Shown piece after piece: positions 1 to 6,791 of a stretch of DNA of 14,547 bases. The translations under genes and the position numbers were made by a program. The DNA comes from Thermoplasmata archaeon (lineage in GTDB: Archaea > Thermoplasmatota > Thermoplasmata > Lutacidiplasmatales > UBA184): positions 1 through 14,547 of the forward strand of contig JASIDM010000087.1 of assembly GCA_030044695.1 (NCBI GenBank), in the 5' to 3' direction. Numbering within the stretch: position 1 is the first letter of the stretch; every line of letters begins with the position of its first letter. The notes under the pieces were generated by a model. It saw nothing but the letters and a program-made list of their open reading frames with translations. It did not search any database and had not been told where the DNA came from.

Positions 1-59
1 CGGCGGTCGACGCGATCCGGCTCGCCGTGGGCGGCCCCGGACGGGCTGTCGGGGGCTGA
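1..59 (+). CDS. Possible C-terminal end of an upstream gene (partial)
   Basis: A reading frame enters from the left edge and ends at TGA 57-59, encoding about 18 residues ending AVDAIRLAVGGPGRAVGG. The codons use G or C at most third positions, like the clear genes nearby, which is why I prefer this frame. Frame 1 is also open here, so the assignment is weak. Too little is present to name a family. Confidence 0.35.
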   Translation, partial: AVDAIRLAVGGPGRAVGG

Positions 60-120
60 GCGGGCGCGGGCGGCGTTGGGCCCCGCTGCCGGACCCGGAG
101 GGGCGGTCGCCTCGGGCGAA

Positions 121-130
121 ACCTATACCC
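121..130 (+). promoter_or_regulatory. TATA-like box for the small zinc protein
   Basis: The short AT-rich run CCTATACC stands out in GC-rich sequence and is centred about 35 nt upstream of ATG 161. Archaeal TATA boxes lie about 25-30 nt before the transcription start, so the mRNA would begin near 150-153 with a leader of about 10 nt. This also argues against the in-frame TTG at 131 as the start. Confidence 0.4.
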
Positions 131-160
131 TTGCCGCGGCCCTTTCCGGGTCGACCGGAG

Positions 161-421
161 ATGACCGCGCCCCCGCGACGGATCTCGTGGATCGCCCCGC
201 CGCCGGAGATCTGCTCCCTCTGCAAGGAACCCCTGGGGGCGCCGAGCGAGACGAGCTCCTGGAACGGGCGCCCGGCCCACCGCGACTGCGTCCGGATCCA
301 TCTGCTCCAGCGGGACCCCGCCTTCCGCGACGGCTCGGAGCCGTCCGAGGCGAGCGAGGAGCCGGACGAGGGCGTGGACGGGATCCTGCCCCGGGACGAT
401 GACGAGATCGACCCGGAGTGA
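161..421 (+). CDS. Small CxxC/HxxC zinc-binding protein
   Basis: An 86-residue protein of unknown function. Cys18-x2-Cys21 and His40-x2-Cys43 form a likely four-ligand zinc site in a short treble-clef or LIM-like finger; the first pair sits in EICSLCKEP and the second in GRPAHRDC. The last 30 residues are strongly acidic and probably disordered. There is no signal peptide or membrane segment, so it should be cytosolic. The pattern resembles small archaeal zinc proteins such as the DUF2175 type, but that link is from memory and unconfirmed. I chose ATG 161 over an in-frame TTG at 131 because of the TATA-like box at 121-130. It stands alone, with its own likely promoter and another promoter following it. 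Confidence 0.7.
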   Translation: MTAPPRRISWIAPPPEICSLCKEPLGAPSETSSWNGRPAHRDCVRIHLLQRDPAFRDGSEPSEASEEPDEGVDGILPRDDDEIDPE

Positions 422-452
422 CCGGCCGGGGCCCCCGTCGGCGGGGCGTAGC

Positions 453-462
453 CATTAAAAAG
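453..462 (+). promoter_or_regulatory. AT-rich promoter box upstream of the radical SAM gene
   Basis: ATTAAAAAG is the only AT-rich run in the 91-base gap between two genes. It is centred about 55 nt before ATG 513, predicting transcription from about 483 and a leader near 30 nt, long enough to contain the Shine-Dalgarno sequence at 500-504. Confidence 0.5.
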
Positions 463-499
463 CTCGGCTTCGTGGATGCGCTGACCGCCCGCAGGGGTC

Positions 500-504
500 G
501 AGGT
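500..504 (+). promoter_or_regulatory. Shine-Dalgarno GAGGT deciding start at 513
   Basis: GAGGT matches the archaeal anti-Shine-Dalgarno (GGAGGTG type) and ends 8 nt before ATG 513, supporting that start. Several other genes in the window instead look leaderless. Confidence 0.5.
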
Positions 505-512
505 CTCGTTCG

Positions 513-2105
513 ATGCCGGAAGTCGTGATCACGTGCGATTGGACGATGATGAGCAACCACCACGGGAAGGAGTTCCTGGGGTTCGGGACCACCACGCCGG
601 CGTACATCTTCCCGGAGGGGGTCTACCAGCGGCTCTTCTACCCCGTGATGGCGACCGACGAGCACGGGTTCCCCCGGCAGGCGCCGTACGGGATGCGCAA
701 GATCGAGGCGTCGCTCCTGGACGCCGGGGTCGACGCGCGGATCGTCCACCCGAGCTTCCTCGACCGCTACATGCCCGGGGAGGCGAAGGTCCTCCTCGTC
801 TCCGGCCACGACTACTTCGGGCTGAACCCGCCGAGCTCCACGTTCGGCGGCGTGATGCGCAAGGAGACGCTCAACTGCGTGAACTTCAAGCGCATGCTGA
901 GCCAGCCGGCGGTCGTCGAGGCCCGCCGTCGGGGCCTCAAGATCATCGCGGGCGGCCCGTGCGCCTGGCAGCTCTCGCCCGCCACTCGGTCCAAGCTGCC
1001 GTGGATCCAGGAGTTTGTCGACTCGATCGGCGGGATCGACACCGTCGTCGAGGGGGAGAGCGACGTCTTCGTCCGGGAGATCGTCGGCAAGGCGCTCCGC
1101 GACGAGTTCCTGCCGCCCCACGTGATCATGACGCCGAAGGAGGCGCCGAAGGTCGAGCAGATCTCCTCGATCCGCTACCCGAGCGTCAACGGCCTGGTCG
1201 AGATCGGGCGGGGATGCTGCCGCGGCTGCTCGTTCTGCTCGGTGACGACGCGCCCGACGCGGTGGTACCCGCTCTCCAAGATCGAGGAGGAGCTCAAGGT
1301 CAACGCGGCGATCGGCGTCCGCAAGGGGATCCTGCACTCGGACGACGTCTACTTCTACGGCAGCCCGAACGTCATGCCCCACGAGGACAAGCTGATCCCG
1401 CTCCTGCAGCTCGCCAAGCGCTACTACGAGCAGGTCGGCTGGAGCCACGTGGCCATCGCGAGCCTGATGACCAAGCCGAAGCTCCTCTCCAAGTGCGCCG
1501 AGGTGCTCGTCGACGACCGCCAGAAGTGGTGGGGCGTCGAGGTTGGCGTCGAGACCGGTTCGCCCCGGATGATCACGGCGGCGATGCCCGGCAAGGTCGC
1601 GCCGTTCAAGGCCTCGCAGTGGCCGGAGCTGGTCGTCCAGGCGGCCGGGCTGATGAACGACAACCACGTCTATCCGGCGTGCACGTTCATCGTCGGCCTC
1701 CCGCAGGAGACCGAGGACGACGTCGCGCGGACGATCGACCTGATCGACGACCTCTGGGACTTCAAGGCCCTGCTCGTCCCGATGTTCTTCGTGCCGTTGG
1801 GGCACCTCAAGTCCAAGGACTGGTTCCGACGGGACCGCCTCTCGCCGCTCCAGGAGGAGCTGCTGAAGCGGGCGTTGACGCACGGCCTCCGTCAGTCCAA
1901 GAAGATGCTCAACGACTTCTTCGACTGGGAGGGGAACCACACCCGGCTCTACCGCGCCTCCTTCCGCGGCTTCATCGGGTTCCTCGAGGGGATCGCGAAC
2001 ATCCACGGGCTCCTGAGCCCCTCGGAGCGGCCGGGCCGGGCGATCATCGACCCGAACCGCGCGCCGGACCAGCTGCCCGTGCCGACGATCCCGGTGCGCG
2101 AGTAG
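513..2105 (+). CDS. B12-binding-type radical SAM protein
   Basis: A 530-residue cytosolic iron-sulfur enzyme. The radical SAM cluster motif is plain: Cys235-x3-Cys239-x2-Cys242 within GRGCCRGCSFC. Residues 1-225 look like the N-terminal Rossmann-type domain of B12-dependent radical SAM enzymes (VLLVSGHDYFG near 93-103, IIAGGPCAW at 144-152, VVEGESD at 178-184). The classical DxHxxG cobalamin-histidine motif is not evident, so cobalamin would be bound base-off without a protein ligand, if bound. Downstream come ILHSDDVYFYG (273-283), VEVGVETGSPRM and TFIVGLPQET, typical SAM-barrel segments. Members of this class methylate or form C-C bonds at unreactive carbons. GrsA/GrsB tetraether-lipid ring synthases of archaea are of this type and similar size, so a lipid role is possible, but that is inference. 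It stands alone, with its own promoter box and Shine-Dalgarno, and converges on the JAMM gene with a 10-base gap. Confidence 0.85.
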   Translation: MPEVVITCDWTMMSNHHGKEFLGFGTTTPAYIFPEGVYQRLFYPVMATDEHGFPRQAPYGMRKIEASLLDAGVDARIVHPSFLDRYMPGEAKVLLVSGHDYFGLNPPSSTFGGVMRKETLNCVNFKRMLSQPAVVEARRRGLKIIAGGPCAWQLSPATRSKLPWIQEFVDSIGGIDTVVEGESDVFVREIVGKALRDEFLPPHVIMTPKEAPKVEQISSIRYPSVNGLVEIGRGCCRGCSFCSVTTRPTRWYPLSKIEEELKVNAAIGVRKGILHSDDVYFYGSPNVMPHEDKLIPLLQLAKRYYEQVGWSHVAIASLMTKPKLLSKCAEVLVDDRQKWWGVEVGVETGSPRMITAAMPGKVAPFKASQWPELVVQAAGLMNDNHVYPACTFIVGLPQETEDDVARTIDLIDDLWDFKALLVPMFFVPLGHLKSKDWFRRDRLSPLQEELLKRALTHGLRQSKKMLNDFFDWEGNHTRLYRASFRGFIGFLEGIANIHGLLSPSERPGRAIIDPNRAPDQLPVPTIPVRE

Positions 2106-2115
2106 CGCCGCCCCG

Positions 2116-2640
2116 CTAGACCTCGTCGTCGAGGGGCGTCGGGGGCGGGGCCTCGGGCGGCCGCGGGCCGCGGTGACGGTAGGTCCGCAGCGGCCCCGGC
2201 GGCGGTCCGCCGGCGCCGACGACGTCGAGGTGGGTCTCGGCGCCGTTGCCGTCGTACGCCCGCCAGCAGCCGGGATCGTACGGGGCGCCGACGATCAGGT
2301 GCCGTCGGCCCCAGTTGCGGAACAGCCGTAGGTCCATGCCGGACGGATGGAGCGCGCCGGACGGGTGGGAGTGCACGGTCCCGACGACCGTCAGGTCGGC
2401 CGGGAGCATGTACAGGTGGAAGTTGGCGTGGCGACGGCCGGCGGTCCCCCCGGGGACGAGCAGGAGCTCGGAGATCGTCCCCGGCGGGTCCGCCCGGAGG
2501 ACGCCGCCGAACTCGTTGGGGTACGCCGAGCGGGCGCTCGCGAGGGCGCTGTCCAACGCTCGACGGCTGATCGCCGTCGGGGTCGCCCCCAGGCGGGGCG
2601 CGTCCGGCGACCGCCTACGCTGGGGGCGGAAGAACGGCAC
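2116..2640 (-). CDS. JAMM/MPN-domain zinc metalloprotease
   Basis: A 174-residue protein with a complete JAMM signature: Glu43 (NEFGG), His90-x-His92-Pro, then exactly seven residues to Ser100 and x2-Asp103 (HSHPSGALHPSGMD). In the family these residues bind zinc and activate water to cleave isopeptide bonds; archaeal members (HvJAMM1 type) remove ubiquitin-like SAMP proteins. That substrate is inferred from family, since no SAMP or E1-like gene lies here. The first 20 residues are basic and the last 35 are Pro/Arg-rich, both probably disordered. The GTG start at 2640 overlaps the end of the NAD kinase gene by 26 bases, so it is the last gene of a three-gene operon. No better in-frame start is visible before the conserved Glu, so the exact N-terminus is uncertain. 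Confidence 0.85.
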   Translation of the reverse strand: MPFFRPQRRRSPDAPRLGATPTAISRRALDSALASARSAYPNEFGGVLRADPPGTISELLLVPGGTAGRRHANFHLYMLPADLTVVGTVHSHPSGALHPSGMDLRLFRNWGRRHLIVGAPYDPGCWRAYDGNGAETHLDVVGAGGPPPGPLRTYRHRGPRPPEAPPPTPLDDEV

Positions 2641-3490
2641 CGGCGCCCTCGCCCACGTCCTCCTCGCTCCAGGGGAGGATCCGCTTGCCCTTCAGGCGGT
2701 CGAAGTACGACGCGCCGAAGCGGACGAGCGACGCCCGGCGCGGGGACCGGGCGATCGTCACGGCCTCGCCGGGGCCGAGCGGATGCTCGCCGTCCCCGTC
2801 GGGCAGGACGACGGTGGTCCCGCCGGCACGCAGGGAGCGGATCCGCACGACCCGCAGCCCGCCGAGCACGATCGCCCGGGCCTCGATGCGGAACGGCGCG
2901 ATCGCGGTGAGCAATAGCCCGTCGACCTCCGGCTCGAGGATCGGCCCGAGGGAGCTCAGGGCGTACGCCGTCGAGCCGGTCGGCGTGGCGACGATGAGAC
3001 CGTCCGCCCGGATCGTCCCCACGGGCTGACCGTCGACGGCGATCTCGAACCAGCCCATCTTGCCGACCTGCGTGGCGTGCACGACGTACTCGTTGGTGGC
3101 GTCGGGCAGGGGCGCGGCGGCGATCTCCGCGGCCAGCTTCGCCCGCTCCACAAGGAAGTACCGACCGGCGAGGAGCCGCTCGATCGCCCCCTCCAGCTCG
3201 CCGGGGCGCGCACCGTCGACCTCCGCGAGCACGCCGAGGGTCCCTGCGTTCACCGGCAGCAACGGCACCGCCGTCCGCCGCAGGGCACGTAGGAACGTCC
3301 CGTCGCCGCCCATCGCCAGCAGGACGTCCGCGCCCAGCCGATCCCAGCCGGCTCGGGGCCGGGACGGCTCCAAGGCGCCGAGCTCCTCGGAGAGGACGAC
3401 GTCGGATCGTCCGTCCAGGGCGCGCAGGGCGCGGCGGGCGAGCTCGACGGCGGCCGGCTTGTTCGGGTTGGCGTGGAGCGCGACCTTCAC
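2615..3490 (-). CDS. nadK: NAD kinase
   Basis: A 291-residue cytosolic enzyme phosphorylating NAD to NADP at the 2' hydroxyl of the adenosine ribose, normally using ATP or polyphosphate. Diagnostic motifs are present: GGDGTFLRA from residue 61, the Asn-Glu pair at 133-134 in the NEYVVH strand, and the glycine-rich TPTGSTAYALS at 169-179 followed by GPILEP. Length and motif spacing suit a complete archaeal or bacterial NAD kinase. The GTG start at 3490 overlaps the TGA of the upstream phosphatase (GTGA), a sign of coupled translation; the end overlaps the JAMM gene by 26 bases. The coupling to an IMPase-family phosphatase recalls the methanogen protein MJ0917, where NADP phosphatase and NAD kinase are fused in the same order. 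Confidence 0.95.
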   Translation of the reverse strand: MKVALHANPNKPAAVELARRALRALDGRSDVVLSEELGALEPSRPRAGWDRLGADVLLAMGGDGTFLRALRRTAVPLLPVNAGTLGVLAEVDGARPGELEGAIERLLAGRYFLVERAKLAAEIAAAPLPDATNEYVVHATQVGKMGWFEIAVDGQPVGTIRADGLIVATPTGSTAYALSSLGPILEPEVDGLLLTAIAPFRIEARAIVLGGLRVVRIRSLRAGGTTVVLPDGDGEHPLGPGEAVTIARSPRRASLVRFGASYFDRLKGKRILPWSEEDVGEGAGAVLPPPA

Positions 3491-4299
3491 GGCCGGCGTT
3501 CCCCCCAGACGTCCCGGCCGAACGCCGCATCGCCGCAGGCGACGACGGTCGTGCGGCGGACGACGCCGAGCGGCAACCCGTCGAGCGACGCCCCCTCGGC
3601 GTCGGTGACCGAGCCGCCGGCCTCGAGGACGAGCCGGTAGGCGGCCGCGATGTCCGTCGCCCGGAGGTTCTTGGTCGATTCGCCGTTCTCGAAGACGTAG
3701 GCGTCCGCGGCCCCCTCGGCGACGAGGGCCATCTCCAGGGACGCGCAGCCGAGCGAGCGGACCCGGCGCGCTCGCGCGGCGAGGGCCGCGGCCCGGGCGC
3801 TCGCCGCGCGGCCGAGGTTGAGGAAGACGACCTCGCCGCGACCGGGCCAGGCCCGGGTGCGGAGCGGCCGACCGTCGCGGAACGCGCCCTCGCCCCGGGC
3901 GGCCCAGTACGTCGTCCCGCGGTAGAGGTCGCGGACGAGGCCCAGCTCGACGCCGCCGAGGTCGCGCGTGCCGAGCGCGAGGGAGACCGTGGAGAACGGC
4001 AGGTTGCGCACGGCGTTCGCCGTGCCGTCGATCGGATCGATCACGAGGGTCTTGGTCCCGCCGCGGTCGACCTGGCCGACCTCCTCGGAGACGACGTTCC
4101 AGTCGACCCGCTCGGCGTCCAACGCCCGGAGGATCGTCGCCTCGGCGAGGCGGTCGACCTCCTCGGTCGGCGTCCCGCTCGCCCCCATCGCGACGACGTC
4201 GGCGCGGTGCGGCGAACGGGCGCTCTCCCGCGCGACCCGCTCGACGGCGAGCCCGATCCGGTGCAGGACCCCGAGCTCGCGGACCCGCGGGGCGTCCAC
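3487..4299 (-). CDS. IMPase-family sugar/NADP phosphatase
   Basis: A 270-residue magnesium-dependent phosphatase of the inositol monophosphatase/archaeal fructose-1,6-bisphosphatase family. Metal-site motifs are intact: Glu72-Glu73 (VVSEEVG), Asp88-Pro-Ile-Asp91-Gly-Thr (VIDPIDGTAN) and Asp216 in ATDIAAAY, in place of the usual WDxAAG. Family members hydrolyse inositol-1-phosphate, fructose-1,6-bisphosphate or NADP. Immediate coupling to NAD kinase favours NADP phosphatase activity here, but fructose bisphosphatase remains possible. I place the start at GTG 4299: the frame stays open far upstream, but conservation begins here and TTATC is centred 26 nt upstream on this strand, as for two neighbouring genes. 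That makes the message leaderless. It is the first gene of the operon with nadK and the JAMM protease. Confidence 0.88.
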   Translation of the reverse strand: MDAPRVRELGVLHRIGLAVERVARESARSPHRADVVAMGASGTPTEEVDRLAEATILRALDAERVDWNVVSEEVGQVDRGGTKTLVIDPIDGTANAVRNLPFSTVSLALGTRDLGGVELGLVRDLYRGTTYWAARGEGAFRDGRPLRTRAWPGRGEVVFLNLGRAASARAAALAARARRVRSLGCASLEMALVAEGAADAYVFENGESTKNLRATDIAAAYRLVLEAGGSVTDAEGASLDGLPLGVVRRTTVVACGDAAFGRDVWGERRP

Positions 4300-4321
4300 G
4301 GGCGCGTCGAGTCGAGGGGAG

Positions 4322-4329
4322 GGATAAGC
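4322..4329 (-). promoter_or_regulatory. Promoter box of the phosphatase/NAD kinase operon
   Basis: Read on the minus strand this is GCTTATCC, with TTATC at 4327-4323 centred 26 nt before GTG 4299. That spacing puts the transcription start at or beside the start codon, hence a leaderless transcript. It lies only about 20 bases from the divergent promoter at 4345-4352. Confidence 0.55.
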
Positions 4330-4344
4330 CGCTCGGCGAGCCAC

Positions 4345-4352
4345 CGTTATCT
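4345..4352 (+). promoter_or_regulatory. Promoter box of the beta-CASP nuclease gene
   Basis: CGTTATCT, with TTATC at 4347-4351, is centred 26 nt before ATG 4375 and predicts a leaderless message. The same core and spacing recur at the divergent phosphatase operon and the HAD gene. Confidence 0.55.
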
Positions 4353-4374
4353 CCGAGGCCCTCTCGGACCGCCG

Positions 4375-5607
4375 ATGGAGCTGCGGTTCCTCGGCGGCGC
4401 GTCGGAGGTCGGCTCGCTCGGCCTCGTCCTCCGCGACCAGGGCCGGACCCTGCTCTTCGACTACGGGCTCACCCCCACGGACCCGCCGACGTACCCGCGG
4501 CCGGCCCCGACGAACGTCGACGCGGCGTTCCTCTCCCACGCCCACCTCGACCACTCCGGAATGACCCCGGTCCTGAGCCGGCTCCCGAAGACCCGGCTCG
4601 TCGCCACCCCGGTCACGATCGCCGTCGCCGACCTCCTCACCAAGGATGCCCTCAAGGTCGCCCGGCTGGAGGGCTACCTGGCCCCGTACGCGCCGAGCGA
4701 CATCCACGCCCTGCGCGCCCGCTTCCTCGCCACGGACCGGCACGGGACGTTCCGCCACCACGGCCTGGAGGTCCAGCTGACCCCGGCCGGCCACATCCCG
4801 GGGGCGACGATGGCGCTCTACCGCGGCGCGCGCGACGTCCTGTTCACGGGCGATCTCCAGACGATCCCGACGCGCCTGGTCGGTGGCGCCGAGCCCGTCG
4901 AGTGCGACGTGCTCGTCATGGAGTCGACGTACGCCGGCCGGGAGCACCCGGACCGCCGGGAGACGGAGCGGCGGTTCCGCGACAAGGTCGCCGAGACCGT
5001 CGAGCGGGGCGGCAAGGCGATCATCCCCGCCTTCGCCGTCGGCCGCGCCCAGGAGGTGCTCCTCACCCTCGCCCACTCGGGCTTCCGGACCTACCTGGAC
5101 GGGATGGCGCGCGCCGTGAACGAGATCTACCTCGCGGCCCCGGAGTACCTCGCCGACGCGCGGCGGTTCCGGCAGGCGCTCGAGGGGGTCCACGTCGTCG
5201 AGCACCCCGGCGAGCGGCGACGGGCCCTGGAGGACGGCGAGGTGATCGTCACCACCGGCGGGATGCTCGACGGCGGTCCGGTGCTCTACTACGTCGGCGA
5301 GCTGTACCGCGACCCGCGGACCGCGATCCTGCTCACGGGGTACCAGGTCGAGGGATCGAACGGCCGGCAGCTGCTGGAGGAGGGGACGCTGACGATCGAC
5401 GAGACGACGATACGCCCCCTCGGGGAGGTCCAGAAGTACGACTTCTCCGCCCACGCGGGCCACGGCGACCTCGTGCGGTTCGCCAAGGACTCCGGCGCGA
5501 GGACGGTCGTCCTGATGCACGGGGACCACCGCGAGGCGTTGCGGGAGGCGCTCGAGCCGTTCTGCGAGGTCGTGCTGCCCGAGAACGGACGGCCGTTCTC
5601 GCTCTAG
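4375..5607 (+). CDS. Beta-CASP metallo-beta-lactamase ribonuclease (aCPSF2-like)
   Basis: A 410-residue RNA-processing nuclease. The metallo-beta-lactamase ligands are present: HAHLDH at 55-60, His140 (AGH) and Asp160 (FTGD). Beta-CASP motifs follow: Glu183 in MESTYA (motif A), His360 in FSAHAGHGDL (motif B) and His382 in LMHGD (motif C). PAFAVGRAQE is the typical helix lining the active site. There are no N-terminal KH domains, which separates it from archaeal aCPSF1 and fits the shorter aCPSF2 group; archaeal RNase J is a related alternative. The family cuts RNA endonucleolytically or 5'-3' exonucleolytically with two zinc ions. An in-frame extension back to 4207 exists, but the promoter box 26 nt before ATG 4375 and the family start MELRFLGGASEVG support 4375. 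Its TAG overlaps the converging HAD gene's stop. Confidence 0.9.
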   Translation: MELRFLGGASEVGSLGLVLRDQGRTLLFDYGLTPTDPPTYPRPAPTNVDAAFLSHAHLDHSGMTPVLSRLPKTRLVATPVTIAVADLLTKDALKVARLEGYLAPYAPSDIHALRARFLATDRHGTFRHHGLEVQLTPAGHIPGATMALYRGARDVLFTGDLQTIPTRLVGGAEPVECDVLVMESTYAGREHPDRRETERRFRDKVAETVERGGKAIIPAFAVGRAQEVLLTLAHSGFRTYLDGMARAVNEIYLAAPEYLADARRFRQALEGVHVVEHPGERRRALEDGEVIVTTGGMLDGGPVLYYVGELYRDPRTAILLTGYQVEGSNGRQLLEEGTLTIDETTIRPLGEVQKYDFSAHAGHGDLVRFAKDSGARTVVLMHGDHREALREALEPFCEVVLPENGRPFSL

Positions 5608-6395
5608 CGGTCCGCGGCCGGCCGATCCTGCGGCTCCCAGAGCCGGGGATCGAGCAGCGCCTCGAGGCGATCGAGCACCGGGACCCCGGCGTGCTCGGGC
5701 GAGGGCTCGGCCTCCTCCGTGGCGAGGTCGTCGGGGTACCGGTCCCAGAGCCCGCGGTAGAGCGCCGCGCCGCACCCGGCGGCGATCGCCGCCGTCACGT
5801 CCAGGTCCCGGCGGTCGCCGACGTGCAGGAGCTTCTCGGGGGGAAGGCGAAGCCGCCGGGCGGCCTCGAGCAGGATCTCCGGGTCCGGCTTCGCGCTCCC
5901 GAAGTCCGCCGACGAGACGACGTCGCGGAAACGAGGTCGTCCCGGCGCGGCGAGGAACTCCCGCCACGTCGCCGAGGCCCGGGCGGAGTTCGTCACCAGC
6001 ACGGTGGGAATCCCTCGGGCCGCCAGCTCGTCGACCACCGTCACGGCCTCGGGGTTGGGTCGCGGCGGGCACTCCGCGAGGCCGGCGGCGGAGTACGCTA
6101 GGCCGGCCTCGCCGAGGCCTCCCTGTACCACGGCGTCCAGGCGTCGCGCGATCGCCGCGACGATCTGCTCGGGCGGTGTCGTGACCGGGCCGCTGAGGCG
6201 CACGGTGCCGAGGACGGCCCGTGACGCCGTGGCGAGCTCCTCCGGGCGGCACGGTCGGCCGGACGGTAGGGCGAGGTAGCGAGCGAGCACCCTCAGGCGC
6301 GCCGACTCCCAGGTCGCGGGGTCCTCGGGACCGTGGAAGAACGACGTGAACCAGAGATCGAGCGAGAGTCCCCGGAACGGGCCCTCGGACCGCAT
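5604..6395 (-). CDS. HAD-superfamily hydrolase with altered motif I
   Basis: A 263-residue HAD hydrolase, cytosolic, substrate unknown. Motif I is LSLDLWFTS with the nucleophile Asp13; the usual second Asp (DxD) is replaced by Trp15 and the following Gly by Phe. Motif II is VLVTNS (Thr135), motif III Lys169 in SAKPDPEIL, and motif IV GDRRDLD at 193-199. A helical cap, roughly residues 20-110, follows motif I as in subclass C1. Loss of the general-acid Asp occurs in 2-haloacid dehalogenases (DxY) and in many uncharacterised DLWGT proteins, so ordinary phosphatase activity is doubtful. It has its own promoter 26 nt before ATG 6395, suggesting a leaderless message. It converges on the beta-CASP gene; both stops lie in one CTAG. 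Confidence 0.85.
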   Translation of the reverse strand: MRSEGPFRGLSLDLWFTSFFHGPEDPATWESARLRVLARYLALPSGRPCRPEELATASRAVLGTVRLSGPVTTPPEQIVAAIARRLDAVVQGGLGEAGLAYSAAGLAECPPRPNPEAVTVVDELAARGIPTVLVTNSARASATWREFLAAPGRPRFRDVVSSADFGSAKPDPEILLEAARRLRLPPEKLLHVGDRRDLDVTAAIAAGCGAALYRGLWDRYPDDLATEEAEPSPEHAGVPVLDRLEALLDPRLWEPQDRPAADR

Positions 6396-6415
6396 CCGCG
6401 GACCGGACCGGTCGT

Positions 6416-6426
6416 GGAAGATAACG
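6416..6426 (-). promoter_or_regulatory. Promoter box of the HAD hydrolase gene
   Basis: On the minus strand this reads GCGTTATCTTC, centred 26 nt before ATG 6395, in the 63-base gap after the Rieske gene. It closely matches the CGTTATCT box of the beta-CASP gene, and so separates the HAD gene from the nog1/Rieske operon. Confidence 0.55.
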
Positions 6427-6458
6427 CCCGCCTCGGGCCCGCCGAGCGTGACCCGGGA

Positions 6459-6791
6459 CTACAGGTCGACCTCGACCTCGGTCCCCACGACGCGCGCCGG
6501 GTACACCGCGAGCGGCCCGACCCCGCCCTCGGGCGGCACGAGGCCGAACGGATCGGCACGGACCTCGCCCGTGGCGACGTCGAAGACCGCCCCGTGGAGC
6601 GGGCAGGTGAGCTGCCCCCGCTCGACGGTCCCGTCGGCGAGGTCCCCTCCGAGATGGGGACACGCCCCCTCCACCGCCAGGACCGTACCGTCCTGCCGGA
6701 GCAGGACGATGGCCCGCTCCCCGATCGTCACGCCGCGAGGAGCCTCCTCGCGGAGCTCGTCGGCCCGGACCCCGGTCCGTGTCCAGGTCAT
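6459..6791 (-). CDS. Rieske-type [2Fe-2S] ferredoxin
   Basis: A 110-residue soluble electron carrier. Cys44-x-His46 (CPHLGG) and Cys63-x2-His66 (CPLHG) give the Rieske cluster ligands, spaced as in small bacterial-type Rieske ferredoxins and NirD-like proteins; the sequence between is about 16 residues. There is no membrane anchor or Tat signal, so it is not a respiratory bc1-type subunit. ATG 6791 overlaps the TGA of nog1 (ATGA), so translation is probably coupled. The frame extends upstream to 6944, but that part merely shadows nog1 and lacks family sequence. The redox partner is unknown; no oxygenase or reductase lies nearby. Confidence 0.9.
   Translation of the reverse strand: MTWTRTGVRADELREEAPRGVTIGERAIVLLRQDGTVLAVEGACPHLGGDLADGTVERGQLTCPLHGAVFDVATGEVRADPFGLVPPEGGVGPLAVYPARVVGTEVEVDL

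Noticed and set aside
123..2006. Long minus-strand open frame opposite the radical SAM gene
   Set aside because: It is the mirror of a well-supported plus-strand gene, with Arg/Asp/Leu/Val-rich sequence and no recognisable motif.
4207..4374. N-terminal extension of the beta-CASP protein
   Set aside because: It runs across the promoter region and into the divergent phosphatase gene; the family begins at MELRFLGG and the promoter box lies 26 nt before ATG 4375.
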